Positions 7,549 through 14,865 of a DNA stretch of 21,287 nt are shown here, piece after piece. The translations under genes were made by a program, and so were the position numbers. The notes under the pieces were generated by a model. It was not told the DNA's origin. It saw nothing but the letters and a program-made list of their open reading frames with translations, and did no database searches. This DNA comes from a virus: IMG/VR virus record IMGVR_UViG_3300044712_002641, positions 1 through 21,287 of that record; one strand, 5' to 3'. The first letter of the stretch is position 1, and every line of letters starts with the position of its first letter.

Positions 7549-7616
7549 GCAGCGTTTATTTGCGAAATATTCGTATTCATTGGTAGTAATATTGTATCGT
7601 AGCGCTATTTGTGATA

Positions 7617-7634
7617 ACTTTCCATAAGGAAAGT
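7617..7634 (+). promoter_or_regulatory. SD-sequestering hairpin before the GNAT gene
   Basis: ACTTTCC (7617-7623) pairs perfectly with GGAAAGT (7628-7634) across the loop ATAA. The only clear Shine-Dalgarno-like sequence in the window, AAGGAAAG (7626-7633), forms the 3' arm, 7 nt before the ATG at 7641. The fold would hide the ribosome-binding site and could make translation conditional. No ligand-binding domain is visible upstream. Confidence 0.45.
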
Positions 7635-7640
7635 CTGAAT

Positions 7641-8150
7641 ATGATCACATTACACAAACTTGTTCCTCCAGAAAACCATACGCTTTTTACGGATTATCCC
7701 GAACTCAATCAAATATGGGAAGTTCCCCAGCTTCAGTCTGAAGCTCGAGAGAGTTATGAAGAATGGGATGTAAAAAAGTATCCAGGTGAAAGCACTGGCG
7801 AAATTTTTTCGATCAATGAAGAAGCTACACCAGTCGGCATTATCGGCTGGTTTGAATACGGAGAGTTTCCAGATACACTCCGGCTTCGATATTACGGAAT
7901 CGTGCCAAGCAGACGAGGGAAAAATTATGGAGAAGAATCAATGCACCTTTTCCTTGAGTATCTCTCCCGTCATGCGCCAGCTCACGGCCTTTTTCTTTCT
8001 GAAAGCGTAACGCTCTCACGGACAAAGTCGCACAAAATAATTGCCCATTTCAAAAAGATGGGGTTTCAGGAATTCAATGATCCAAATTACGGAAGTAATG
8101 CCGGTTGCGGACCAGTGCAAAGCTTACGCATTAGGATTCCAGGAAGATAA
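7641..8150 (+). CDS. GNAT-family N-acetyltransferase, probable moron gene
   Basis: 169 aa with the GNAT fold signature: a central strand region PVGIIGWFEYGEF and RLRYYGIVPS, then the acetyl-CoA pyrophosphate loop RRGKNYG (91-97), and the late block SHKIIAHFKKMGFQEF, typical of motif B. It would transfer acetyl from acetyl-CoA to an amine; the substrate is unknown. The start at 7641 was chosen because AAGGAAAG lies at proper spacing; an in-frame GTG at 7611 would add ten residues read through the hairpin. It interrupts the terminase-portal order, carries the only clear SD in the window and is followed by its own terminator. This pattern suggests an independently expressed, acquired cassette, for instance for modifying a host target. 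Confidence 0.8.
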   Translation: MITLHKLVPPENHTLFTDYPELNQIWEVPQLQSEARESYEEWDVKKYPGESTGEIFSINEEATPVGIIGWFEYGEFPDTLRLRYYGIVPSRRGKNYGEESMHLFLEYLSRHAPAHGLFLSESVTLSRTKSHKIIAHFKKMGFQEFNDPNYGSNAGCGPVQSLRIRIPGR

Positions 8151-8166
8151 CATGCAATGTCAGAAG

Positions 8167-8198
8167 CCACCCGCACGAAAGTGTCCGGTGGTTTTTTC
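8167..8198 (+). terminator. Rho-independent terminator after the GNAT gene
   Basis: CCACC (8167-8171) pairs with GGTGG (8187-8191). An inner CAC/GTG stem (8174-8176 with 8181-8183) is closed by a GAAA tetraloop. A run of T residues (8192-8197) follows directly. It lies 17 nt after the GNAT stop codon and would isolate this cassette from the structural genes. Confidence 0.8.
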
Positions 8199-8208
8199 TT
8201 AAAGTCCT

Positions 8209-8217
8209 TTATCCACA
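8209..8217 (+). promoter_or_regulatory. Perfect DnaA-box consensus TTATCCACA
   Basis: The nonamer TTATCCACA matches the bacterial DnaA box exactly and lies in the non-coding gap before the portal gene. A single copy would be expected by chance in a window of this size at roughly one in six, and no A/T-rich unwinding element or second box is nearby. It is recorded without a strong functional claim. Confidence 0.2.
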
Positions 8218-8219
8218 CC

Positions 8220-8371
8220 TTGGTCTCTGGCGTTCATTTCTCGGGACCGATATACTACAAGAGTACCTTTCACAATTTTTTAGTTTGTATAGTCTGACTG
8301 GATACCCCAGAGGGCTTGTGATGTAAGTCTTTTTCTCACGAAGAAGGTTTGCACCGCAAGCCCTCTTTTTT
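8220..8371 (+). ncRNA. Structured leader or small RNA before the portal gene, ending in an intrinsic terminator
   Basis: Within the gap 8151-8377, AGAGGGCTTG (8309-8318) pairs perfectly with CAAGCCCTCT (8357-8366), followed by T's through 8371. Inside this 10-bp stem lies a second hairpin: CTTTTTC (8329-8335) with GAAGAAG (8340-8346), loop TCAC and one U-G pair. Upstream, TTGGTCTC (8220-8227) can pair with GGGACCGA (8243-8250) using two wobbles. Possible -10 boxes are TATACT (8251-8256) and TATAGT (8289-8294), neither with a good -35. The element may be an independent small RNA or an attenuator that controls the structural operon, whose first start codon (8378) lies only 6 nt beyond the T-run. 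Confidence 0.5.
8309..8371 (+). terminator. Terminator-like hairpin immediately upstream of the portal start
   Basis: A perfect 10-bp G/C-rich stem (8309-8318 with 8357-8366) carries an internal hairpin and runs into TTTTTT (8366-8371). By shape it is an intrinsic terminator. It ends only 6 nt before the portal ATG, so transcripts for the head genes must read through it or start within or after it. Confidence 0.65.
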
Positions 8372-8377
8372 ATTTAC

Positions 8378-10573
8378 ATGAATATTTTCGATAAAACATT
8401 AAACCTCATAGGTCTTGAACGCAAAGGATTAAATCTCCCACTTGCTTCTGGTCTTTCAAACGATGATCCGTTCACTCTTTGGAGTCGCTCAAGAAAAGTC
8501 TCGATCGATAAAGCCATGGGTACATACAATGCATGGACCTATGCTGCCATTCGTGCAATCGCAGAAGAACTTGCAAAAATATCATTCCGACTTTTTCAGG
8601 TAAATAAGGACGGTGTGCATGAGGAAATATTTGATCATGAACTTCTTGACTTACTTGATGGAGTTAATCCTTTTCAAACTGGATATGAACTTCGATATCT
8701 CACTGGCGCACATCTAGAACTAACTGGAAACTCATATTGGCTTCTTGATGGTGTTGAAAAAGATACTGATAAGCCAAAAGCAATATTTCTTTTGAATCCT
8801 CGGTACACTAATCCTATTCCTGCACCTCTCCCAGAATTTATCAAAGGATATAGCTACTCAATCGATGGAAAAACAGTCACCTACAAACCTGCACAGATTC
8901 TTCATCTCAAATATCCTGATCCTAATGATCCATATCAAGGTGTGGGTACGGTACAGGCAATACTTGATTGGATTGAGTCAGACAATTTTGCATCGGAAGT
9001 AAATCTCAACTACTTCAAGAATGGTGCACGTCTCGGTGGACTCTTGAGTTCTGACAATGCAATAACTGATGCACAAATGAAGGTGCTTCGCGCTTCATTT
9101 GAAAATCTGTACAAGGGTGCAGGCAATGCATATCGAGTGGCAGTACTTCCAAAAGGAGTGAAATATGATGAAGCGTCAAGTAACCCAAAGGATATGGATT
9201 TTGCCAATCTTCAACAGGTCATGCGAGACAAAATACTTGCAGGCTTTCGTGTACCAAAAACAATTCTTGGCGGATCAGAATCAGAAACTAATAGAGCTAC
9301 AGCTGAAACTTCAAATTATGTTTTTGCTGCTCGAACAATCAAGCCAAAGATGGAAATGATCGTACAACAGCTAAATGAATTTCTTGTGCCTCGATATGGT
9401 GACAATTTGTACCTAGATTTTGTAGATCCGGTCCCTGAAGACAGACTCCAAAAGACTGAGGAAATGAAAGCTGCTCTTGCAGGACAGCCTGTGATGAGTG
9501 TTAACGAAGCTCGAGAAGAATATTTCGGTCTTGATGGAATTGATAATGGGGAAAGTGTCATGACCGATTTTTCAAAGATTGCTCTTGGTAAGCCGAAGCC
9601 GAAGTCGGTTAGTCGCACTGGTAGAAAGTCAAGCACGGCAGACAAGAAACCTTCGACTCGGGGTGCAAAGAATACAAAAGCACGAAAAGTTATGTCCGAA
9701 GAAATTGCAAAACGTGTGGCTGATTCCATTGATGCAAGTAAAAAGCAATTTGAAGAAGTAAAGCAGAAAGCTCGCAAGGATTTATCAAATCTATCTCACG
9801 CTGAATATGAAGTTCTTTATAAAGGTTTTGTTCTTCGAGTCACTCGCTATGAGAATTTAATGATCGAGGGGATCAAGAAGTTTAACAATGATCAGAAAAC
9901 AGTGGTTATTGCAAATCTAAACAGATTCTTTGATAAGAAGGGCTGGAAAATAGTAGCAGAGGATATATTTAATCGTGAGACGTGGGTAGGTGCAATGATT
10001 GACCTCTCCAATCCAATTCTAACAGATCTATATACAACTGAAGGATCTGAAGCAATGCAACTTCTTGGTTCAAGCGGTTTCAGGCTCACCTCTGAAGTAC
10101 GTCTTGCTCTTGAACGTGCAATGAAACTTCTCTCAGAAAGCTACAACGATACAACAATGGGACTTTTGAAAGATGGAATTGAGGAAGGCTTGGCCGAAGG
10201 TGCGTCACTTCCTGATCTTACAAACAAAATCTCAAACATTTATGCATTCAGCGACGAAGTCCGTGCTGCTCAGGTTGCCCGCACAGAAACATTCAGAATA
10301 GCCAACGACTCCACGAAAGAAGCGTGGAAACAAACTGGAGTTGTAAAGACCATCAAGTGGTACACAGCAGCTGATGAGATGGTCTGCCCGTGGTGCGAGA
10401 ACATGAACGGCAAGGTGATCAGTATAGATGACAATTTTTATAACAAGGGCGATACCCACACGGGCGCTGACGGATCACAGCTTGATATTTCATACAGCGA
10501 TGTTGGATCTCCACCACTCCATGTCAGTTGTCGGTGTTACACGAGGCCTGAGGAAATAAGTATTGATGGGTAA
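8378..10573 (+). CDS. Portal protein fused to Mu gpF-like head morphogenesis domain
   Basis: 731 aa. Residues 1-~395 are an HK97-type portal, the dodecameric ring through which DNA passes, with YNAWTYAAIRAIAEELAKI, the LTGNSYW block and the conserved KTILGGSESETN region. A basic Lys/Ser/Arg/Thr-rich linker (~400-440) follows. Residues ~445-731 form a helical MuF-type minor head domain ending in the usual VARTE (633-637), CPWC (670-673) and a PPLHVSCRCY-like end, probably metal-binding. MuF proteins sit inside the head and may be injected or aid DNA entry. In most phages the two are separate genes; here they form one uninterrupted frame. There is no Shine-Dalgarno sequence, and the start follows a terminator-like hairpin. 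Confidence 0.88.
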   Translation: MNIFDKTLNLIGLERKGLNLPLASGLSNDDPFTLWSRSRKVSIDKAMGTYNAWTYAAIRAIAEELAKISFRLFQVNKDGVHEEIFDHELLDLLDGVNPFQTGYELRYLTGAHLELTGNSYWLLDGVEKDTDKPKAIFLLNPRYTNPIPAPLPEFIKGYSYSIDGKTVTYKPAQILHLKYPDPNDPYQGVGTVQAILDWIESDNFASEVNLNYFKNGARLGGLLSSDNAITDAQMKVLRASFENLYKGAGNAYRVAVLPKGVKYDEASSNPKDMDFANLQQVMRDKILAGFRVPKTILGGSESETNRATAETSNYVFAARTIKPKMEMIVQQLNEFLVPRYGDNLYLDFVDPVPEDRLQKTEEMKAALAGQPVMSVNEAREEYFGLDGIDNGESVMTDFSKIALGKPKPKSVSRTGRKSSTADKKPSTRGAKNTKARKVMSEEIAKRVADSIDASKKQFEEVKQKARKDLSNLSHAEYEVLYKGFVLRVTRYENLMIEGIKKFNNDQKTVVIANLNRFFDKKGWKIVAEDIFNRETWVGAMIDLSNPILTDLYTTEGSEAMQLLGSSGFRLTSEVRLALERAMKLLSESYNDTTMGLLKDGIEEGLAEGASLPDLTNKISNIYAFSDEVRAAQVARTETFRIANDSTKEAWKQTGVVKTIKWYTAADEMVCPWCENMNGKVISIDDNFYNKGDTHTGADGSQLDISYSDVGSPPLHVSCRCYTRPEEISIDG

Positions 10574-10594
10574 TTAATAAAAATAAATAAAATT

Positions 10595-11707
10595 ATGAAA
10601 AAAGAAGCAACATTTCAAAAAATAAATAACGAAATCCTCGAGAAGGTCTCATTGGCATTAGCAACAAAGGAATTTAAGGATGCAATCGAGAAGACTAAGG
10701 CAGCAACTGACTCGGGAACATTCGAGGTCGTCATCTCCACAGCTGATGAAGATCGCCAGGGCGAGGTTATAAACCAAAGCGGATGGGATTTCACTAACTA
10801 CAAAAATAATCCTGTCGTTCTCTGGGGTCACAACTATTATGAACTTCCGATTGGAATAACTGATGAGATTTTCACTAACGATAAGGGTCAGACGATTGCA
10901 AAAGGACGATTCGCTCCCGAAGAAGCCAATCCTTTCGCACAGCAAGTGCGCCGACTTTATGATGCGAAGATCGTAAAGACAACATCGGTGGGATTCATCG
11001 CTCGGGAAATGGAAGGCAATGTGATTACAAAAGCAGAATTACTTGAGTTCTCATTCGTTCCGGTCCCTGCAAACCCTATGGCTCTCTCGCTTGCAAAGGA
11101 ATTGAACCTAAATGCAACAGAGCTCATGACAAAAGGACTCTTTGTAAAAGCAGAACCTCAGGAAGGTGATCCGTGTACAACAGATGACGGCAAGGAAGGC
11201 ACGATGCTTCCTGACAGTTCGAGGGCATTAGTCTGCACGATAAAGGAGGAGGCAAAAGCTGAGACTCCCGGAGATTCGGATGCAGAAGCAGATACTGAGC
11301 TTGTTCAGAAAGTTGGTGCTGAACTTGCAGCGATACAGTCCGAAACCGACAGTTCGATCATTGCGCACTCGAAGGCAATCATCGAGCTTATAAATTCCGA
11401 GGAAGATTCCGATGAGAATGAAAAGACAGTACGAGTGCGACAGCTGATGAGTCGCACAAAAATCAAAATAGCCATCAATGGCATGAAAGCCACAATCGCC
11501 GCCTTAGAGGAACTCCTCGAGGGTGCCGAAGGGAAGGAACATCTCGATGGAGATGCCCTGAAGAAAAGGTCGAATGCCGCAGGGTCGGAAGTCATCGAGG
11601 CTTTAAAGAGCTTCAATGCAAACAGACAGGTCTTGCGGATGATCAACAACATCACGAGCGAAGCGTTGAGAAAAATCAACGATAACACCGCTCGTGACAC
11701 AAAATAG
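10595..11707 (+). CDS. HK97-family prohead protease with long C-terminal extension
   Basis: 370 aa. Residues ~40-170 match S78-type prohead proteases: DRQGEVI, catalytic His in LWGHNY (H79), nucleophile Ser in TTSVGF (S131), and an acidic partner in LLEFSFVPVPANP (E148 or E151). It processes the capsid and scaffold during prohead maturation. The remaining ~200 residues are unusual in length. They contain a DPCTTDDGKEGTM block (~195-207), like small phage domains of unknown function, and a long helical, acidic segment that could serve as an internal scaffold. Start ATG at 10595 has the context AAAATT. It is followed one base later by the capsid gene. Confidence 0.85.
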   Translation: MKKEATFQKINNEILEKVSLALATKEFKDAIEKTKAATDSGTFEVVISTADEDRQGEVINQSGWDFTNYKNNPVVLWGHNYYELPIGITDEIFTNDKGQTIAKGRFAPEEANPFAQQVRRLYDAKIVKTTSVGFIAREMEGNVITKAELLEFSFVPVPANPMALSLAKELNLNATELMTKGLFVKAEPQEGDPCTTDDGKEGTMLPDSSRALVCTIKEEAKAETPGDSDAEADTELVQKVGAELAAIQSETDSSIIAHSKAIIELINSEEDSDENEKTVRVRQLMSRTKIKIAINGMKATIAALEELLEGAEGKEHLDGDALKKRSNAAGSEVIEALKSFNANRQVLRMINNITSEALRKINDNTARDTK

Positions 11708-11708
11708 T

Positions 11709-12893
11709 ATGGATCAAAAACAATTGGAATTGATTAAGAGCCAGCTTCAGACCGCCGTTGAGGAGGTTATGGAGAAGCGTCTCGGTGAAGCTGTGTCGCC
11801 TCTCGTTGCTAAGGAAACTCGCGCAATCGTGGAGAAGATGCAGATGGAACGTGCAATTTTCGGCAAAGACATGACTGGTCTCTCTGGAGAACAGAAGTCT
11901 CAGTTTGTCGACGTTGTCCGAGCTGCTGCGGGACTCAAGATCAAGGCAAATGAAGCGTTGATCTCCGAACAGGATAATCGTGGAGGTTACCTCGTTTCAA
12001 AAGAAGTAGAAGCAGCAATTCTCAGAATCGCAGCTTCCGTTGGTCTTGTGATGAGCCAAGCTCAGAAGTGGCCTATGGGCACTGATGAGAAGGCAATCCC
12101 AAGTTACACTGGCGCATTTCTTGAAGGAGAATTCCTAGGCGTTGATGCAGCTGGTTCTGTTACTGGAATCACATTCGGTGCAGCCAACCTCATCGCCAAG
12201 AAATGGCAGCTCGCCTTCGTGGTCGGAAACGATCTCTTGGTCGACGCTGACGTTCAACTTGCAGATTGGTTGCTTGCTCTTGGTGGCGAAGCACTCGCTA
12301 ACATGACAGACAAGCAAGGTCTCGTTGGTACAGGAGCTCCGTTCGTCGGAGTCTTGAATCACCCTGACGTTACCGTGTTCACTCTTGCATCTGGCAAAGA
12401 CACCTTTGCTGAATTTGATGCAGTCATTGATACGGCTGACACAATCGCACAGGTTGAGGAATCAGTGCTTGATGGTGCTGCGTGGTATATGAACCGCACA
12501 GTCTGGGCAAAGATTCGCACACAAAAGGATACAGCGGGAGCATTTATCTTGCCTCAGGCAGGAGCTGTTTCTGCAGGTGTTCTTGCGAACAACCCAACGG
12601 GTGGAGGTATCAAGCCTATGGGAGAGCTTGGTGGCTTCTCAGTCTTTACCTCAAAGCACTTGCCTGCAAACAGCGCTACTGCCGTTTCAACGAAGTACAT
12701 CGTCTTTGGAAACTTGAAGGCTCTTGCCTTCGGTGAAAAAGGTGAAATGACCGTGTCACAACACGAGTCAGGTACTTTCGGCGGAAAGGAAATTGCGCTT
12801 GCCGATCAGAGAGCACTCGTTTACAAGAAACGTGTGGCTTTGGTTGTGGCATTGCCAGCAGCCTTCGTGGTCGTGAAGACCGCAGCGTCATAG
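11709..12893 (+). CDS. HK97-fold major capsid protein
   Basis: 394 aa. The first ~95 residues are helical and charged, consistent with the HK97 delta/scaffold domain removed by the protease. The rest shows typical HK97-capsid landmarks: GGYLVSKEVEAAIL at the N-arm, the ISEQDNRGG entry, A-domain strands, DLLVDADVQLADWLLALGGEAL in the spine, ADTIAQVEE, WYMNRTVWAKI, and a late KYIVFGNLKALAFGEKG block. It builds the icosahedral shell. The ATG at 11709, one base after the protease stop, was chosen over an in-frame GTG at 11694 inside the protease gene. A strong hairpin with a short T-run follows. Confidence 0.9.
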   Translation: MDQKQLELIKSQLQTAVEEVMEKRLGEAVSPLVAKETRAIVEKMQMERAIFGKDMTGLSGEQKSQFVDVVRAAAGLKIKANEALISEQDNRGGYLVSKEVEAAILRIAASVGLVMSQAQKWPMGTDEKAIPSYTGAFLEGEFLGVDAAGSVTGITFGAANLIAKKWQLAFVVGNDLLVDADVQLADWLLALGGEALANMTDKQGLVGTGAPFVGVLNHPDVTVFTLASGKDTFAEFDAVIDTADTIAQVEESVLDGAAWYMNRTVWAKIRTQKDTAGAFILPQAGAVSAGVLANNPTGGGIKPMGELGGFSVFTSKHLPANSATAVSTKYIVFGNLKALAFGEKGEMTVSQHESGTFGGKEIALADQRALVYKKRVALVVALPAAFVVVKTAAS

Positions 12894-12901
12894 TTCTTTT
12901 T

Positions 12902-12953
12902 CTGATTATGTTTTTACTTTCATTCCAGAAAGTAAAAACAAACATCAGATTTT
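12902..12953 (+). terminator. Long-stem hairpin/terminator after the capsid gene
   Basis: A perfect 13-bp stem (12909-12921 with 12928-12940) closes a 6-nt loop ATTCCA. Outside a small internal loop, CTGAT (12902-12906) pairs with ATCAG (12944-12948), followed by ATTTT. The stem is A/T-rich and the T-run short, so termination may be partial and would raise capsid transcript relative to downstream genes. T-rich sequence upstream (12896-12901) could let it act on the opposite strand too. Confidence 0.65.
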
Positions 12954-12974
12954 ATCAATTAAGCAATATAACGT

Positions 12975-13253
12975 ATGAGCGATACAAAAAAATATACTGT
13001 TGTTCGTCCGATCGGATTCAATGGGGATCGCCTTGAAAAAGGTGCAACCGTGAACCTGACTGACGAAGAAGCGGCAAACATTGGTCCCGATGTGGAGCTC
13101 GCCCACACTCAAACCGAGCAAATTGAACCTCAAAAGGAGGCAGGGGCAAGCGAGGGTGCATCTACTCCATCTACGGATGGAAACGGTGAGGGTTCCTTTG
13201 AGAAGGAGCCAGGTCAGGCGACCGACCCTGCCAATGAGAGTCACGAGGATTAG
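12975..13253 (+). CDS. Small head-associated protein, 92 aa
   Basis: Residues 1-45 form a compact domain (KYTVVRPIGFNGDRLEKGATVNLTDEEAANIG) like the small proteins often found after capsid genes, whose beta-rich N-terminus reads 'VxxPIxxxGxxxxxGxxVxLTxEEA'. The remaining half is low-complexity, rich in Glu, Gly, Ser, Thr and Pro, and acidic, with no further fold. Function is unknown; a connector or decoration-linked role is suggested only by place. It is flanked on both sides by structured intergenic hairpins and has no Shine-Dalgarno sequence. Confidence 0.65.
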   Translation: MSDTKKYTVVRPIGFNGDRLEKGATVNLTDEEAANIGPDVELAHTQTEQIEPQKEAGASEGASTPSTDGNGEGSFEKEPGQATDPANESHED

Positions 13254-13261
13254 TAACGTAA

Positions 13262-13349
13262 CTCTTTTCGAGAAATCGCTTTCTTGTTGAGACGGAATCG
13301 TCCGATTCCACCTCAAGTCGAACTTGAAAGGGTTGACAAGCCAAAAGAG
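13262..13349 (+). other. Nested stem-loop region between small head genes
   Basis: A core hairpin has GGAATC (13294-13299) paired with GATTCC (13304-13309), loop GTCC. A symmetric AC/AC internal loop separates it from TTGAG/CTCAA (13287-13291 with 13312-13316). Further out, CTTTC (13279-13283) can pair with GAAAG (13326-13330) and CTCTTTT (13262-13268) with AAAAGAG (13343-13349). The core is strong; the outer pairs are less certain. No T-run follows, so it is not a standard terminator. It may be a stability element or processing site between the transcripts of two structural genes. Confidence 0.5.
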
Positions 13350-13362
13350 AAACATCACACAT

Positions 13363-13785
13363 ATGCGTTCAGTATATGACGGAATAAAGGCAGTTCTTGG
13401 TATTGCGCCGATTGCTCAGGGGGCAAGTGAAAAGCTCTCGGCGGCAATAGATACCTTGGGCTACAACAGTGCGCTCATTGAAGTGAACACAGGTGCGGCA
13501 ACAGGCACACCGGATTCATATTCAGTAGCGTGCAAGGTTACGGAATGTGCCACTTCAGGTGGTTCCTATGCCGATGTGAGCGGAGCGACAGCTACGCTTG
13601 CAGCTGACGGAAAGCATGCGCAGATTCGAGTCGAAGGACTCGGCACATCTCGCTTGCGTTACCTGAAGATCAGTATGACACCGGCACTTGTCGGCGGTAC
13701 AACACCAGCGGCACTTATCGGATCAACTGTTCTCCTTGGACATGCGTTCAAGGAGCCTGTAGGTAACAGTTCTACAGCTGCTTAA
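13363..13785 (+). CDS. Putative virion protein (head decoration-like), 140 aa
   Basis: Small, Ala/Gly/Ser/Thr-rich and beta-strand-like, with few charged residues and no membrane helix. Sequence such as TESGGSYADVSGAT-type spacing (here CATSGGSYADVSGATATL) and RLRYLKISMTPALVGG is typical of phage surface or decoration proteins of unknown function between capsid and connectors. The ATG at 13363 (context ACACATATGC) was preferred to an in-frame TTG at 13324, which lies inside the preceding hairpin region. Identification is by composition and position only. Confidence 0.65.
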   Translation: MRSVYDGIKAVLGIAPIAQGASEKLSAAIDTLGYNSALIEVNTGAATGTPDSYSVACKVTECATSGGSYADVSGATATLAADGKHAQIRVEGLGTSRLRYLKISMTPALVGGTTPAALIGSTVLLGHAFKEPVGNSSTAA

Positions 13786-13795
13786 GTTCCAGCCA

Positions 13796-13839
13796 CTTCC
13801 TCCCACCTACGTGAGAGGAAGAAGCGGGGATTTAACCCC
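13796..13839 (+). other. Two adjacent hairpins before the connector gene
   Basis: First hairpin: CTTCCTC (13796-13802) with GAGGAAG (13815-13821), then a C-A mismatch and inner CAC/GTG (13804-13806 with 13811-13813), loop CTAC. Second hairpin: GGGG (13826-13829) with CCCC (13836-13839), loop ATTTAA. They fill the 65-nt gap and end 11 nt before the ATG at 13851. No T-run follows. They could protect or pause the transcript; function is unknown. Confidence 0.5.
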
Positions 13840-13850
13840 AAAATATTTAT

Positions 13851-14474
13851 ATGGCAGAAGCATTACTTTCATATGCACTTACAACTGTAGCTCGAGTAAA
13901 AACTCGACTCACTATCACTGTGTCCACTCATGACACGATACTTTTGTATTTGATAAACAGCGTGACTGATTTTATCGAAGGTGAATGCAATCGTCGCTTC
14001 AAGGAAACTACTTACACCAATGAAGTTTACTCAATTCAGGGGAGAGGAAATAATTTTTTTACCCTCAAGCAATCTCCGGTCTCGTCAGTCACCTCGCTTC
14101 AGTACAGAGCAGGGCTAAAGAGTAATCCTAATTGGACAGAATTTGTAGCTGACGATTGGGAACTACTTGAAGACGGAGTCTCGGGAATCATAGAGCTTCA
14201 CGGATCATTTATGCAAGGAGCGAACAGTCTTCGTGCAAGCTATGTTGCTGGATACAAAATTAATTTTGCAAATTATGGCGACATGACTACTCACACTCTA
14301 CCTACTGATCTTACTGATCTTGCAGAGCGGATTGTCGTCAAGCTCTTCAAGAGACGAGAATCGGAAGGGAAGACGAGAGAGGACTTTAATGGTGGGTCGA
14401 TCACCTGGAAGGATCTTCTTAATCCAGAAGATATTGAGACGATTAATAAATATCGAAAAGTTAATTTTTTCTAA
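13851..14474 (+). CDS. Head-tail connector, gp6-like (head completion)
   Basis: 207 aa with an N-terminal helical region that matches the gp6/adaptor family of head completion proteins: a start like LTTVARVKTRLTI, then TILLYLINSVTDFIEGECNRRF. A middle beta-region with SPVSSVTSLQYR and ELLEDGVSGIIEL follows, and a C-terminal helix (DLTDLAERIVVKLFKRRESEG). Such proteins form a ring beneath the portal and seal packaged heads. Location between capsid and tail genes agrees. No Shine-Dalgarno sequence; the leader is AAATATTTAT. Confidence 0.75.
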   Translation: MAEALLSYALTTVARVKTRLTITVSTHDTILLYLINSVTDFIEGECNRRFKETTYTNEVYSIQGRGNNFFTLKQSPVSSVTSLQYRAGLKSNPNWTEFVADDWELLEDGVSGIIELHGSFMQGANSLRASYVAGYKINFANYGDMTTHTLPTDLTDLAERIVVKLFKRRESEGKTREDFNGGSITWKDLLNPEDIETINKYRKVNFF

Positions 14475-14478
14475 ACAT

Positions 14479-14865
14479 ATGGCTGGAGATTTTAGAATTG
14501 AAATACAAGGACTTAAGGAGCTCAACTTCGCTTTTAGGAATTACCCAAAGATTTCTGAGCCGATATTCCAGAAAGCGGTAATGGCAACAGGTGCCATCTT
14601 TGCGAAAAATACTTTGAAGGATAATCCGGTCCCATGGAGAACAGGAAATCTCTTGCAGTCGTTCAGATATAAAACAGGAAGGCTTCAAGCTGCATGGTAT
14701 CCAACAGCTCACTACGCAATATTCGTTCACGACGGTACGAAATATATAAAGGCTAATCCCTTCATGTTGAAGATCATAAAAAAGGCGGAGCCAGAGATTA
14801 ATAAAATATTCAGGGAAGCCCAGGATATGGTGAATAGGCAGATAGTTAACCAAACACGACTATGA
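14479..14865 (+). CDS. HK97 gp10-like minor tail/connector protein
   Basis: 128 aa. It opens with FRIEIQGLKELNFAFRNYPK, followed by ...VMATGAIFAKNTLKDNPVPWRTGNLLQSF and AHYAIFVHDGTKYIKANPFM. This is the recognisable order of HK97 gp10/phage neck family proteins ('tGxLrxS', 'YaxxvhxGTkxixarPFl'). These act at the head-tail interface or tail terminus. The ATG at 14479 lies 5 nt after the preceding stop. A longer in-frame reading from 14320 is only an overlap with the previous gene. It ends on an ATGA overlap. Confidence 0.8.
   Translation: MAGDFRIEIQGLKELNFAFRNYPKISEPIFQKAVMATGAIFAKNTLKDNPVPWRTGNLLQSFRYKTGRLQAAWYPTAHYAIFVHDGTKYIKANPFMLKIIKKAEPEINKIFREAQDMVNRQIVNQTRL

Noticed and set aside
8251-8294. 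Firm promoter call at TATACT or TATAGT
   Set aside because: Neither has a convincing -35 at 16-18 nt, so they are mentioned only as weak candidates.
9316-9777. 153-codon minus-strand frame opposite the portal gene
   Set aside because: It lies wholly opposite a well-supported gene, has no recognisable domain, and all other genes are on the + strand; the same holds for the minus frames at 6224-6619, 11305-11700, 12945-13358 and 14461-14853.
11694-11708. GTG start for the capsid gene within the protease gene
   Set aside because: The ATG at 11709 immediately after the protease stop is a better start and agrees with the usual helical delta-domain beginning.
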